Assembly (NCBI GenBank): GCA_963920635.1
Contig: OY987300.1
Span: forward strand, 81,073,899-81,137,898
DNA: 64,000 bases
Direction of reading: 5' to 3'
DNA from: Pseudeuparius sepicola
Lineage: Eukaryota > Arthropoda > Insecta > Coleoptera > Anthribidae
The notes under the pieces are model-generated. The model was given only the letters and a program-made list of their open reading frames with translations. It searched no databases and was not told where the DNA came from. Positions 10,406 to 21,984 of this stretch are shown one piece after another (positions within the stretch are counted from its first letter, which is position 1; each line of letters opens with the position of its first letter). The translations under genes and the position numbers were made by a program.

Positions 10406-11155
10406 ATGAATCAATTTTATTCTAGGCCTCTTCAACAGATGATAGAAAACTATAAAATATTACTATTTTGTGGTATAACTTTTTATCCACAGCCGCCTCG
10501 TTTTCAAGTTACAGGGTGTTTCAATTCTCAAAAATTTTAATGTTTTATTTTTTATTTTTTCAACCGTTAAAGATATTCAAGTGAAATTTGGTACACAGCA
10601 TGCACTGACCATGTGTCACAAAATATGATAATACCAAGCTCCCTAAAATAGCCAGCGGCGGAGATATGGGTATACACTACGAATGTTAGCCCCGTTTATT
10701 GTTTATACGCGCTTCTAGGATTGTTGCCATTTTAAAATTGCGTTACACGCCGAAATGCACTTCATTTCGTCCTTTGAAAACAACTTTTGTCGGGGAGAAA
10801 TGCAAACACGCCAGCTTTCATCGGGGCCGGGGCTCATTTATCTTGCACCGTTCCGCAAACAGGGGCTTTGTAGAAACCGGGACTGGCTGAAATATTCCAC
10901 GGAAAGCGGAATTAGGGGCGGAGTAAAAATTGTAGCAGCTGCAGGACCTAGATATTAGGTTACTGCGGAGGTTAGGTCAGCGAACCACCATCGCAAGCAT
11001 GAAAATTTAAGTGGTGGTTTCTACGTTAGGAGCTTGTACACACGGGAGGTTATCAAACAATAAAATTGTTTGCAAGGCATAGGCATAGAAAGTAGTTCCA
11101 CATTTTTCAAAACTATATCGAACATATTCCTGACGATGAAAAGTTATTATAAAAA
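10406..11155. other. Continuation of repeat interrupted by hAT C, then unassigned sequence
   Basis: 10406-10560 resembles FB7: ttcaacagatgatagaaaac and an internal TTACAGGGTGTTTCAATTC. 10690-10960 is unassigned, moderately GC-rich and open for 60-67 codons without recognisable family. No gene called. Confidence 0.45.
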
Positions 11156-11157
11156 TA

Positions 11158-12409
11158 CAGGGTGTTCACTTTAAAGTGGACACAAATCAATAAAAAATTG
11201 ATTTGTTGGGATATTTTCAAAATTTTTTTTTGATACAAAGGTCTTCCAAATGCGCAACTTTCTACGTGAACACATTTGTCAAAATGCAATTCCAGGGCCT
11301 GCTAAGATTTTTTTTAAACCCCGATTTTCGCAAAATCTATTTAGGCATTTTTTTATTTTAAATCTGACCCCACAGCGTTAATCAGAACACCTAAAAACCC
11401 CTATATACCAAATTTGAATAAAAAATATACAGGGAGTTCTATTCTGCAGGGTGTCAAAGTTGAGCAATATAGGAATTTTAAAGGCACCTGCAAAGTCAAG
11501 TGTGCAATGGAATCCCCTCAAAACAGTTGAATGCAGAATGATCAATAGGACCACTCAAGGTGCTGGTGTGCAAAAGTTCAATACAAAATATACAGAGTGC
11601 TCTTATCTGTGCCATCTCAAATTACTGAATTTTTGGTAACTTTATACGGGTCAAAAATCGAGTATATCAAAACCGCTTCACATACTATAAACGAACTAAA
11701 TCTAAAAAATACAGAAGCCTGCCAGTCAGTAAGTCGATATCAGTTAAGGTGGCTGGTGTGCCACAGCAGGAAACGCACAGAAAATGTATCATCTTAGACA
11801 GTGACTTTGTTGAGTAAGGTCCAATAATTTAAATTGTTTTTATTTGTTAGTTGGCATTTTGTAAATAAATACATTACTTTTGTGTTTATCAATATTTTTT
11901 CAATGATTCCACAGCACTCATGACCCGTATAAAGTTTCATAAAAATTCAGCATTTTAAGATGGCACAGATTAGAACATTATGTATATTTTGAATTGGACC
12001 TTTGCACACCAACACCTTGAGTGGTCCTATTGATCATTCAACTGTTTTGAGGGGATTCCATGGCACACTTGACTTTGCAGGTGCCTCTAAAATTCCAATT
12101 TTGCTCAACTTTGACACCCTGCAGAATAGAACTCCCTTTATATTTTTTATTCAAATTTGGTAAATGGGGGTTTTTGGGTGTTCTGATTAACGCTGTGGGG
12201 TCAGATTTTAAATAAAAAATGCCTAAATAGATTTTGTGAAAATCGGGGTTTAAAAAAATCTTAGCCGGCCCTGGAATTGCAATTTGACAAATGTGTTCAC
12301 GTAGAAAGTTGCGCATTTTGAAGACTTTTGTATAAAAAAAAATTTTTTGAAAATATCCGAACAAATCAATTTTTTATTGAATTGTGTCCACTTAAAAGTG
12401 AACACCCTG
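11158..12409. mobile_element. Foldback element FB5 (TA target site)
   Basis: Ends CAGGGTGTTCACTTTAAAGT (11158) and complement ending 12409, TA at 11156-11157 and 12410-12411. The arms are long (over 450 bp): for example the block with tgatcaataggaccactcaagg (about 11537) mirrors about 12005-12035. Inner CAGGGAGTTC/CAGGGTGTC ends suggest nesting. A decayed relative is at 717-1020. Non-coding. Confidence 0.82.
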
Positions 12410-12478
12410 TAGATTATTATAAATTTAGTGAATTAGCTAATTTTTCTCTATAAACCGATTGCCACCCCCTGTATAATA

Positions 12479-12773
12479 CAGGGTGTAACTTTGATTAGTA
12501 CATAAATTTTACCTGGCGATACCAACGAATTTCATGAAAAAAGAAAAAAACATGGTCAAAACTCAATACAAAAGAAAAAGTGCTGAAAATGTGATCTAAG
12601 GTCAAAAATTATAGCGGGGAGTACAGCAAAATAATTGCAAAATCAAGGTAGCCGTGAAAAACAACACGAAAATGATTTAGTAGTCACAGTGACAAGTTTC
12701 GTATTAAACGCCAGAGAAAATGGATGATGAAAAGTTGAGTTTAGCGGAAAAGGTAGAAATTATTAGATCGTAA
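12479..12773 (+). pseudogene. 5' end of a mariner-type element with transposase start
   Basis: A CAGGGTGTAACTTTGATTAG end preceded by TA (12477-12478) is followed 240 bp later by an ATG (12720) reading MDDEKLSLAEKVEIIRS and then a stop. The peptide resembles the beginning of IS630/Tc1/mariner-type helix-turn-helix domains (inference from LAEKVEII). The rest is replaced by other sequence, so this is a 5' fragment. Confidence 0.4.
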
Positions 12774-13294
12774 ACGTACCAGTGCCTGACACATTGCATT
12801 CTATTGAAATATTTATGTTGGTAGAAGTTACAGTTGTTATGAGTTGTGTTCCTAAGTTAGTTATCTTGGTTTCTCTATTTTTACTGACTTGTCAATTTAT
12901 AGAGGTTATATTCATTGTGGTTTCTTAGAGAAATTGTTTAGTGTGCAATTACGTGTTTTTAGTGTAGATTTTTCAACTGTCTTAATTTTTGTGGCTTATA
13001 CTTAAGCAAACATGGTAAGATAATAATTTAGAACTATTTCAAGTTTTTGAAGATTTTTATTGGGGTGTAAGCTATTAGCTTATGTTATGTTTATGCTAAG
13101 CCAATGCCTGACATAGGCGTCAGTCACTGGGAAAATTACAAGTCATGCAAAAATGATCTCGAAAGTATCTAACAATAAACCTTATATTGGTGTACAAATT
13201 TCACCTCAATGGGCCAATGCATGACACCTCTGTCAGCCATTGGCTCAGCTAGTAGTCACATTTGGCACTGACTATAGTCGTTGAGTGAGATTAT
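12774..13294. repeat. Dispersed repeat with GTGCCTGACAC motif
   Basis: CAGTGCCTGACAC begins here (12781) and also at about 15555 and 36182. The blocks aatgcctgacataggcgtcag, acaagtcatgcaaaaa and catttggcactgactatag recur in inverted orientation in the 36.5-36.7 and 38.1-kb region that surrounds the THAP relic. It is probably part of the same unclassified element. Confidence 0.4.
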
Positions 13295-14776
13295 GAAACT
13301 AGCAGAGCTAGAACAAAGGTTAAATGGGGGAAAGAATTGCAGTTTTGAATGCTCAATCTAATGCCCCTTTTGGATTTTTAAAAAAGTTCATAGCTCCCTA
13401 GATATTTTAAAAAGAGTGATTTTTTGCTATTTCATCAGATCTCTGTAGTTCCGTTATTTATGATTACAGAAAAACTGTTGAGACAAAAATTGTAGATAAT
13501 TTTGGGCTTAATAAGATAATCTAATCCAATTTTTTATGTTGTTTGTGATTTTTGAGATATGTCATAAACTTGAGTTTTTTAAAATGTAAATCATAGTTGG
13601 CTGTGGCCTTATCAAATCGGCCATTTTTTGAGCTTTCCAAAAATATAATACTCTGCATAGTTATTTTAAAAAATAAAATAGCTATGGCTAATTTTCTGAT
13701 TTTTTTAAATTTTCACATAGTCAGCCATGGAATATTTTCATAATTACGTTCTATTTTATAATAAGACATACTTCAAACTTTCAAATATTTTATTTTTAGC
13801 TGGTAGCAAACGTAACAAAATAAAACAAAAATTATCATGACGGAGCTCCACCACATAATTATTTGCCCGTAAGAAATTACCTAGATCAGCTCTATCCAAA
13901 TAGTTGGATAGGGAAAAATAGACCTATTTCCTGGCAGCCCCGATCCCCCGATTTGTCTGTTTTGGATTTATTTTGTGGGGAACAGTACGAAATAAAGAAT
14001 GAGACAATTATTGTTGAATTAAGAGCGGCTGTTTTAGAAGCAATTGCCGGTATTGACAGGCGCTCTCTAAGAAAGGCAAAAAATTCAGTTAAAAGATGCA
14101 ATATTTGCATAAATAATAATAGTGGATTGTTTGAACACCTTTTTTATTTTACAAGGTGACCTTTTAAAATAATAATAATTTGAATTTGAGTTTTTTAATT
14201 TTTGCTTTATTTTGTTACATTTTGTTATCAGTTAAAAACAAAATATTAGAAAGTTCGAAGTATGTCTAATTATAGAATCGAACGTAATTGTGAAAATATT
14301 CCATGGTTGACTATGTGAAAATTAAAAAAAAATCAGAAAATTAGCCATAGCTCTTTTATTTTTTATTATAACTATGCCGAGTACTATATCTTTAGAATGC
14401 TCAAAAAATGGCCGATTTGATAAGGCCACAGCCAACTATGATTTACATTTAAAAAAACACAAGTTTATGTCATATCTCAAAAATCACAAACAACATAAAA
14501 AATTGGATCAGCTTATCTTATTAAGCCCAATACTATCTACAATTTTTGTCTCTACAGTTTTTCTGTATAATCAGAAATAACGGAGCTGCAAAGATATGAT
14601 GAAATAGCAAAAATCACTCTTTTCGAAATATTTAGTGGGCCATGAACTTTTTTAAAAATCCAAAAGCGGCATTAAATTGAGCATTCAAAACTGCAATTCT
14701 TTCCCCATTTAACCTTTGTTCTAGCTCTGCTACTATCCGAGATCTCCATAGTGGGCCTCGAAAAAAACTCACCCTG
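13295..14776. mobile_element. FB4-family element, copy 2 (left tip lost)
   Basis: Matches FB4 from GAAACTAGCAGAGCTAGAAC (13295) to the ACTCACCCTG end (14776). The first 40 bp or so of the left end is absent. The right end is inserted at TA (14777-14778) in repeat R. The transposase remnant in the centre is on plus. Confidence 0.85.
13863..14159 (+). pseudogene. DDE transposase C-terminal remnant in FB4 copy 2
   Basis: The reading frame has LYPNSWIGKNRPISW, RSPDLSVLDLFCG and a tail NNNSGLFEHLF, the same segment as 7474-7794 with several replacements. It lacks HTH domains and the first two catalytic Asp. The conserved open frame in both copies probably reflects shared ancestry, not function. 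Confidence 0.82.
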
Positions 14777-15655
14777 TATAACTAAGTTCTAGCTTCCCTC
14801 GACGGTTCTAGGCATCTTGAGGCTTGATACTGTAAACGAACGATTCTCCATTTCGAACTTTTAGAGAAATGTTTCATTTTTTCACAAACAAAACAAATTT
14901 ACAAAAAAGCTGTGTCCAGCTGTCCAGCAACACACTGCCTCGTCGTAGCAATCTGGCGACGATAGCACTACCCGCACTACACTAATTAATTATGGTAAAT
15001 TTCTTGTAAAATCAACTGACAGGGAGTGACAGGCCACGCCGCGCAGACCCGCAAGCCATGTTGCCAGCTCTCTCAACTTCAAGGCTTTCCTAGAGTCGGC
15101 TGTGGCTGTACTATAAAAAATATCGCCGTAGATAACGTCGTAGATAAAGTATAGTGCTCCGATAAAAGGAGTTCTGTGGTCTTTGACACAACAGGGGTGG
15201 CTTAAGTTATATTTTTTTCTTCCATCCTCCATTTTATCAAAATCTTGTTTTGTTACAACGGCCTTAAATTGGAGCCAGTTCGTAATTCAATTTCGGTCTG
15301 TACTGTGAGGGCTTTGAGCCTTTATTTACTGCCACTAAACATTTATTATATCGCCAGCGCCCTCTCGCTTCCCGCTTCGTTTGTCACAGCTAACGACTGT
15401 TATATTCGGGGCTTGCGTTTTGTATTTAATGAGAATTATTCACGTTTTGATGTGGGCGCTTTCAATAGCGGATTAGTCTCCAAGTTCGGACACCCTATAA
15501 ATGTTTATATAACATATTTGTTATCCTAATTACACCACATAATTATAAACTAATAAACTTATCAGTGCCTGACACTTTAAGAATTGATTTATCAAATTTT
15601 AATAAAAAAAAATCAACGTATTGTTCTTCTCTTCCCGTCCCTCTTTTCTTTTCCC
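14777..15655 (+). repeat. Repeat R, copy 1 (right part)
   Basis: Begins actaagttctagcttcc right after FB4 copy 2 and runs to the cttcccgtccctc tract, nearly identical to 35371-36272. The left part of R is replaced by the FB4 insertion. It contains a 94-codon open frame (15245-15529) that differs from its counterpart at 35855-36139 by one synonymous base, whereas the stretch just upstream differs at several sites. Class unknown. Confidence 0.75.
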
Positions 15656-15754
15656 AGCTTTCTCAACTTCAGAGCTTTCCAAGAGCCGGCTGTGGTTATA
15701 TCTATTCATTTTCTATACTAACAAAAATTACACCCTATACGTAATAGATAGACT

Positions 15755-15880
15755 TTAAGTATTATATCCGAGACTATTATGTATGCGAATATCGTTCGGA
15801 ATTGTGTCCCATGTTTTCGTCGTTCGTGGAAAATGTTTTTCGCGACAGAGGTCTTTCCTCCTCACCATGGAAACTAAAAA
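15755..15880 (-). pseudogene. Possible tail of a non-LTR retrotransposon ORF
   Basis: The minus-strand translation reads KTWDTIPNDIRIHNSLG, resembling the TWN-LP-DIR block near the C-terminus of insect non-LTR retrotransposon proteins. The upstream part is not recognisable. Weak call; 15656-16369 otherwise holds nothing identifiable although both strands are open for over 120 codons. Confidence 0.25.
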
Positions 15881-16369
15881 AATATCCCGATTTTCCGCCC
15901 ACACACTTCCGTTGGAAAAAAACCTCCGCGCCCCTTCGGACAAATAGACTGTATCCGGGAGCTTTGTGGTTGCAGGCAGCAAAGAAGGCTTCATTATCAT
16001 ATTCATCTGGGGATCTACATAAGTCTATATGGATATATTCTGAGGTTATACTCGAGAAATTTCTTATGGGATGGAGCTTTATGCTTAATATGAATAGAAA
16101 TGCACTTCGTGTTCTTTTACAAGCGCGGGATAAGCCCAACTTCAACCTCATTTCATCGCATTGCTTATAACGGACGCCACCTTTTAAGGGCAAAACGAAC
16201 ACGTAGTACCTACCTTAAAATTTTTGATTACATTTCATTTCAAAACTATGATATAAAGGAAAATATAAATAAACTATATGAAAATTGTATACAATTGTCT
16301 CGCGTTGTTATATGTTTCGTCTAGTACTTTGCACAAAATCGTCCTTTGAAAATTCAAAACAATCATTAC

Positions 16370-16788
16370 GAGAGTCAGAGCTTCACTTTTGGACATCAGA
16401 AAATACACGACAGTTCATTTCAATTCAACGACAAGGTCGAACTTCACTAAATGTTCGGTGTGGTGTGGTATTTCCCTGAATCACATAATTGGCCCAGTAT
16501 TTTTTGAACTGGACTAAAATATTTACAGGAGAAATTTCTGATCTATTGAATCAAGTTAATGAACCGAATATTATTTCAAATGCTGTCAAGAGGCATTTAG
16601 ATGACACTTTTGTAGAGTGGATTGGTTCAAATGGAACTATTTTACGGCCTGCCAGAAGCCCAGACTTGACCCTACTCGATTTCTTTCTGTGGGGCACCGG
16701 GTATATGCGGAGAGGTCAAATAATATCGACCAAGTTAAAGGTTTGCTCTCTGCTCTCATTATATAACACCTTCTATAATTTAATTTAA
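16370..16788 (+). pseudogene. Decayed IS630/Tc1/mariner-type transposase
   Basis: Successive frames give SLNVRCGVVFP, then NHIIGPVFFELD after a frameshift, then KRHLDDTFVEWIGSNG and RSPDLTLLDFFLWG. These correspond in order to the (N)VW-G, IIGP and WIGR--(P)I-W-(P)RSPDL-PLDFFLWG blocks of the DDE domain. At least one frameshift and stops make it non-functional. N-terminal HTH not found. Confidence 0.75.
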
Positions 16789-16903
16789 TTCATAATAAAG
16801 TATAACATTCCATTCATAAATATGCCTTTTATTAAGACTAAAAGGACAGAAAAAATAAAATATAGTTTATGGAAGTTTTTGACTTTGTTCAATATTCAAT
16901 ATA

Positions 16904-17522
16904 CAGGGTGATTCAGTTTTAATCTGCAACAATTCAACAGGTGATAGAAAACCAAAAAATAACCGCACTTTCTTCTATAAACTGTATCATTTCAAGGCCT
17001 TATAAAAAAGTTACAGGGTGTTAAAGTTGCAGTTACTTTAAGTGTTACTTATGGAGCAAATTTTTTAGATAATTTTTCAGAAGTACCCCGAAATATTACG
17101 AAAAAATCAAATTTGCTATGAAACCATGACACATATGAAAAAATGCTAAGAAAACGTTTTTGTTTACAATAAAAATTTACATAAGAATTTGGATACATTT
17201 TATTGCTATACAAGGTGGTTCTATTTTTTTTTCTAAAATAAATTATACTAATTACCCATTTCTACGCCACTGGTTGTTCAAGATGTTTGATATAAGCAGG
17301 TTTTATGCTAACCCATTCCGTTATAACGTGTACCAAACATGACTTAAATATCTCAACTAGTTTGTAAAATATTCAATAAATTCCACATATTTCTTGCAAC
17401 TTTAACACCCTGTAACTTTTTTATAAGGCCTTAAAATGATATAGTTTATAGAAGAAAGTGCGGTTATTTTTTGGTTTTATATCACCTGTTGAAGTGTTGC
17501 AGATTAAAACTTAATCACCCTG
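16904..17522. mobile_element. Foldback element FB7 (TA target site)
   Basis: Ends CAGGGTGATTCAGTTTTAAT (16904) and complement ending 17522, TA on both sides. Arms of about 120 bp include an inner TTACAGGGTGTTAAAGTTGC (about 17011) mirrored at about 17398-17418. Relatives flank hAT copy C. Non-coding. Confidence 0.8.
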
Positions 17523-17524
17523 TA

Positions 17525-18469
17525 TTATTGTATGTAATGGTGAGAATACAACAATAATTAATGTAAACTGTCAAATCTCCGTTTATAATATTGGGATATT
17601 TGGGACACTTTTCGGTTAATATTTTAAATTAAATTGCTGATAGGTTTTTGTTTATAGAGATATGAAACTAACAATTGGTGAAAAATTTCTTTGATGTTAG
17701 TAGAACAAGCCTACATATTCACAGTAAAATAAAAATTAAATCCTTATCGGGTATTGGGGTAGCTTGGAACAGGCCTTGATTTTGAATAGATAATTCATGT
17801 TTACCCATCCTGGGGCAAAAATTCTTTTGATAGTTTCTTTTCTTTAAAACTCCAATTCTAGGTTAAAATATATCCAATAAAACTTAAGAAATGCCTTTAT
17901 TGTAAAAAATAAAAATATATGGTTCGATACCAAATACTTAAACAAAAAAATACCTATTCTTAAAAAACTCAATAGAACCTATTTTCAAAGTTACAGTTCC
18001 TATAGTTCCACATACCTATCATCTAGAAAACAAAAATAGTCCATTAATTTTAAAAGGGAACTAGATGCCTACTTGCTGAAGCCAGTTGTTCTCTAAGATC
18101 ATGAAATGAATATCGTCCTATATTTATGTTAACAATTATATTCAAAACTTCAAGAATATTACTTATTGATACAGAACATATTATATTCAAAGGATTTGTT
18201 CTTCTTCTGATAGACAAACCGAATTCCTTACATCTTCTATGGCTTGATTAAATTTTTTTCGGAAAAGTCATAGTATTACCGACGAACAACTTTTCTTTTG
18301 TGAGTTCTTGCCGTTTTTTTTAAGAAAGGGCACTTGAAAAATGATTTTAACTAAAATTATAAACAGAAAAACACAAAGCGGTTACTTGGGACCCACTGTC
18401 CCAACTTACCCCAAAGATGGGGCGTAGACATTTTTTTTGCCCCGCCAACTCTAACTTTAGAGTATGACC
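17525..18469. other. AT-rich intronic sequence, no gene seen
   Basis: No recognisable coding frame, repeat family or RNA gene. Scattered homopolymers only. Confidence 0.5.
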
Positions 18470-18477
18470 GAAAGTAC

Positions 18478-19478
18478 AAGGGACTCTTTAAAATAAGGGG
18501 ACCCAGCATGTCACAGTCTATCACGTAGGAAAACTGAAGCCTTGTTTTCTGGGAGACCACATAAGTGGGCTGGTACAAGGTTATGTTATATGTTAGTGTC
18601 CAACTGCCATCAGGTTTTATGTGACATGCCAGTGCCATAGATTCCAAAGGAGGCAAAATATTTCCCATCATGGTTCACAATTTTTAAGTTTTCTAACTTC
18701 CAGATAGTCAATTAAAGGTAATGCGGCCGCCTGTAGTAGTCCCAATACTTGCAACCAGATTTTTCTTGTCTCACCTTTAGTAATCCTACAATTCCCATTA
18801 CGTGGCCATTACGTATAAGTAAGTAGTTCAAAACAAAAATGGTATTTCCTAAATTTTAAATTATTAAGCAGGTAGCTTCAGTCAGGTCTTTTTTTAACAG
18901 TTTTTATCTACAACTATAAGTTTATTTTACGTTTGTGAGGTACCTTGGAAGAGAAATAAAATTACAAAAATGAGCACCGACAAAAACTACATGATTAGAA
19001 CTAAGTACAAGACCTAATCTTATTAGTCCATCCCGAAATTTGTGAAAGTTCTTTGGGTAGATACCACATTCAACAAGGGAAGAAAGTTCAAGTACACATA
19101 TTATTACAAATGGATTTAGGAACCTGGTAACAAGGTGCAATAGCGACAAATTCTCAAATAAGCAAAATCGGCACTGACTTACCATACTTATATTACTTAA
19201 ATTCCTGGAAATAATTGCAGGAAACCAAATTCAAATATAAAATAAATTTGATTCATTTGGCACTTGCCATATTCTGTGTTTGTTGACAGAACATTGTCAA
19301 GTCTAATTTTTAGAAATCATTGAAACCATTATTAATTTTTACTAACAATCAAAGTACCTGTTATATTCATATAGATTCTCCAATGAAATGGCATACTTGG
19401 CATCATTGAGATTGGGGAAAGAAACGGCCTCACTTTGGAAAGTATATTGCTGGGTCCCCTTACTTTAAAGGGTCCCTG
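18478..19478. mobile_element. 1-kb hAT-like non-autonomous element, copy 1
   Basis: Inverted ends (C/A)AGGGACTCTTTAAAATAAGG...GGGACCCAGC (18478) and complement ending CCCTG (19478). A perfect 8-bp duplication GAAAGTAC lies at 18470-18477 and 19479-19486. The 8-bp duplication and CAGGG-type end suggest the hAT superfamily. No transposase. Copies at 23000 and 41711. Confidence 0.85.
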
Positions 19479-19486
19479 GAAAGTAC

Positions 19487-20039
19487 TTGTTGACATATTC
19501 TAACAATCGTATAAGTAAAATGTCTGGATTGTTGCCATTAATCTGAACAATAATTATTGTTTGTTATTCCTACCACACAAAGTTTTTTCTTGTTATTTTT
19601 TGAGGTTACAATTGGGAAATTTGAAGGCTGTCAAAAACTATCTGAAATAATAAAAAATGGCCATTTTCCCCTTATGTAGTTTCCTTCAATGTTATTTAAC
19701 ATAAAATATAAGGAAGTTTGTGATAAAATTTTACCCCCAGTCAGGAGTGTAGGCTTTGAGATATCTTTCCCAAATTACCCCAGTGTCCCCATTTTACTTT
19801 AGGTAGGTAGCTAATAAAAATGTTTTGAATTTTCCATGGCAATTTTTATTTCGTCCAAACAGAAAAATGCGTATATTTCGAAAATCGATAAATATACAGG
19901 GTGTTCCATAAAAAAGCGTAAGTTTGATCAACAACTGAAATCACAAGAACATTTTATATAATTTTCGTATTTACATTTTCTTACAAAATTGAAAACGAAA
20001 AAGTTAAGGGAGGTTGAATGTTATATGAATAACCCTGTT
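19487..20039. other. AT-rich intronic sequence with one repeat end
   Basis: No gene. An end motif TACAGGGTGTTCCATAAAA at about 19894 marks another CAGGG-type repeat whose other end I could not pair. Confidence 0.45.
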
Positions 20040-20862
20040 CAGGGTGGTTCATTATAAATTGACACCCCCCCTTAACTTGCTAGTTTTTGAGGTTAGAAAA
20101 AAGTTTTTTTACAAAGTTTTAGATACTAATACAAAGTTTTTTGTGACGCTATTGGACCGTGTACAGTGTGTTCTAGAGAGCCGTGGCAGACATAACTTAT
20201 GTTTTTTTAAATGGAACAACCTATATATTTTTGCATTTTTGAAATCTGCTCATCAAGGCAATTAAAATGATATTAAACGTTGTGGCATTATCTTTTTCCG
20301 TTTTTGAAAAATTCCGTTTTCAAATTTTATACTCTCGTGATAAAGATAGATGATCGATGTAATAACAAAAAATATTTGTTTTAAACAAGAGAGTAATATA
20401 GTGAAACTCTAAAATGTGTAGGAGCCTTTTCAAATTTTACTGATTATATTCTCGAAATATAGAATTTCAGGAAAATCGTAAAAGCTCCTAAACAGTTTGG
20501 AGTCACTATGTTACTGTCTTGTTTAAAACAAATATTTTTCGTTATTACATTGATCGTCTATCTTTATCACGAGATCCACAAATTCGAGTTAAATAAATTT
20601 AGTATAAAATTTGAATACGGAATTTTTCAAAAACGGAAAAAGATAATGCCACAAAGTTTAATATTATTTTGATTGCCTTGATGAGCAGATTTCAAAAATG
20701 CAAAAATATATAGGGTGTTCCATTTAAAAAAACATAATTTATGTCTGCCACGGCTTTCTAGAACACACTGTATAGGTTCCAATAGCGTCACAAAAAAACT
20801 TTGTATTAGTATCTAAAACTTATATAAAACACTTTTTTTTCTAACCTAAAAACTAAGTACAT
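20040..20862. mobile_element. Foldback element FB8 with nested inverted repeat
   Basis: An inner palindrome from CAGTGTGTTCTAGAGAGCCG (20164) to its complement ending 20770, with TA both sides, encloses arms shared with FB1 (gatattaaacgttgtggc, tttgttttaaacaagaga). Outer arms (from CAGGGTGGTTCATTATAAAT at 20040) are less symmetrical on the right. Non-coding. Confidence 0.7.
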
Positions 20863-20879
20863 ACAACTTAGTCTGTTCA

Positions 20880-21369
20880 CCCCATATGACCCCTCCCGCC
20901 TGCTAGTCCATCTATAAAACCGTGGGGTGGTCGGTGTGGGGGGTGAACGCCGTAAATCCACCCCAATTAGCGGCCATTAGCGTCGGCCCGCGACGGAGGA
21001 AAATAGGGGTGAAAATGCGGAAGACAATGGCCGCACAGGTCGGCCACGATATTCCCGAGCGATTACCGGCTTATGGTTTATTAGCGAGATTAATTATGCC
21101 AGGGTGGTATCAGCCGGTAGGCGCGCGAAAATTATGCCGCGTAAGCCCCCACACGTTGCCGGAATTTTTATGGTCGGCTTTCGACTTTCCACTGTTCCTC
21201 ATCATCCATGATATGCAGGGCGTCCACAAAACCGACAATGAGGAACTTGCACAAAAATTAAATTTGAAAAATATACGTAATTTATGAACCACAGTTCACA
21301 AAAAAACTCATTTTTTATTTTTATGTAATAAATATAAGCAATTAAAAACTGCATAATTCAAATCATTCT
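20880..21369. other. GC-rich non-repeat island
   Basis: 20900-21200 is far richer in CpG than its surroundings and has no copy elsewhere in the window. A 121-codon plus frame (20922-21287) is open but matches no family I know; many NNT/NNC choices look unconstrained. It could be an intronic regulatory region or a non-coding exon. Confidence 0.4.
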
Positions 21370-21612
21370 TGTAACGCGCCCTCCTGGGTAGTGACGTCAA
21401 GTAGCTCGTTGGTGGTGGCCTCTGGTGGGCGGCGGCACCATGTATAAACTAATATGGGCGGCACATGTATAAAAACTACAGCACCACGCAAGCTTTGTTT
21501 AGAAAGATCAACGAGAACGTCATATCATTGTCTATCCGTCTTATTATAGTCTATCTCAGTCTTGATATTGTTGATAATGTTTGAAACGAATGTGCTGTAT
21601 TAAGTAGTTATT
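21370..21612 (+). promoter_or_regulatory. Promoter-like sequence, possibly a solo LTR fragment
   Basis: TGTAACGCGCCCTCC at 21370, a CRE-like TGACGTCA near 21392, two TATA-like boxes (gtataaacta near 21441, tgtataaaaac near 21467) and a downstream AGATCAACGAGAACG recall the 5' part of an insect LTR. No matching second LTR, primer-binding site or target duplication was found. Confidence 0.3.
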
Positions 21613-21730
21613 TACATTGCGAGATGCGTAAGCGCACTTTTTTAGCCGAGGAGGTTGTTTAACGCCCGTGTTGCCTCGCGTCTCAAAACTCTCTCCGAGG
21701 CCAAAAAGAGCTTACGCATCGAGCAATGTA
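21613..21730. mobile_element. Miniature inverted-repeat element
   Basis: TACATTGCGAGATGCGTAAG at the left and its near complement ending GCAATGTA at the right, arms about 36 bp including GCCGAGGAG/CTCCGAGGC. Total 118 bp. Non-coding. Confidence 0.65.
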
Positions 21731-21910
21731 TTACATTTTTCCTGCTACTGACAATTTCATATTAGGTAGCTAAGTAATTTCAATTTAAATACACTATGGA
21801 GTAGATTGTGAATAATATCTAATCTTCATAATAACCACTGTCCAATTATTAATAAAAATGATAATCAGTGATAAATATAAGAGGTAGAATGCAGTAATAA
21901 TTAAAAAAAA

Positions 21911-21979
21911 CTTCTTGTGCGATTGAACCCGGGATCTACGAATTACTAGTCCCGTAGCCTCACCATTCAATTAAAGAAG
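21911..21979 (-). pseudogene. tRNA-like relic (tRNA-Thr-type anticodon loop)
   Basis: On the minus strand CTTCTT ... AAGAAG can pair as an acceptor stem. GGACTAGTAATTC contains the loop CTAGTAA (anticodon AGT, threonine type), and GGGTTCAATCG resembles a pol III B box. The T-stem does not pair and the D arm is weak, so it is a decayed tRNA or tRNA-derived SINE head. Confidence 0.35.
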
Positions 21980-21984
21980 TGCTT

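Noticed and set aside
18357..18671. 104-codon minus frame beginning MMGNILPPLESMALACHIKP, partly conserved in three copies of the 1-kb element
   Set aside because: Conservation follows the whole element, it crosses the terminal repeat and flank, and copies 2 and 3 change residues freely; no family match.
20922..21287. 121-codon GC-rich frame as a nested gene
   Set aside because: No splice signals, family motifs or second copy; kept only as a GC-rich island.
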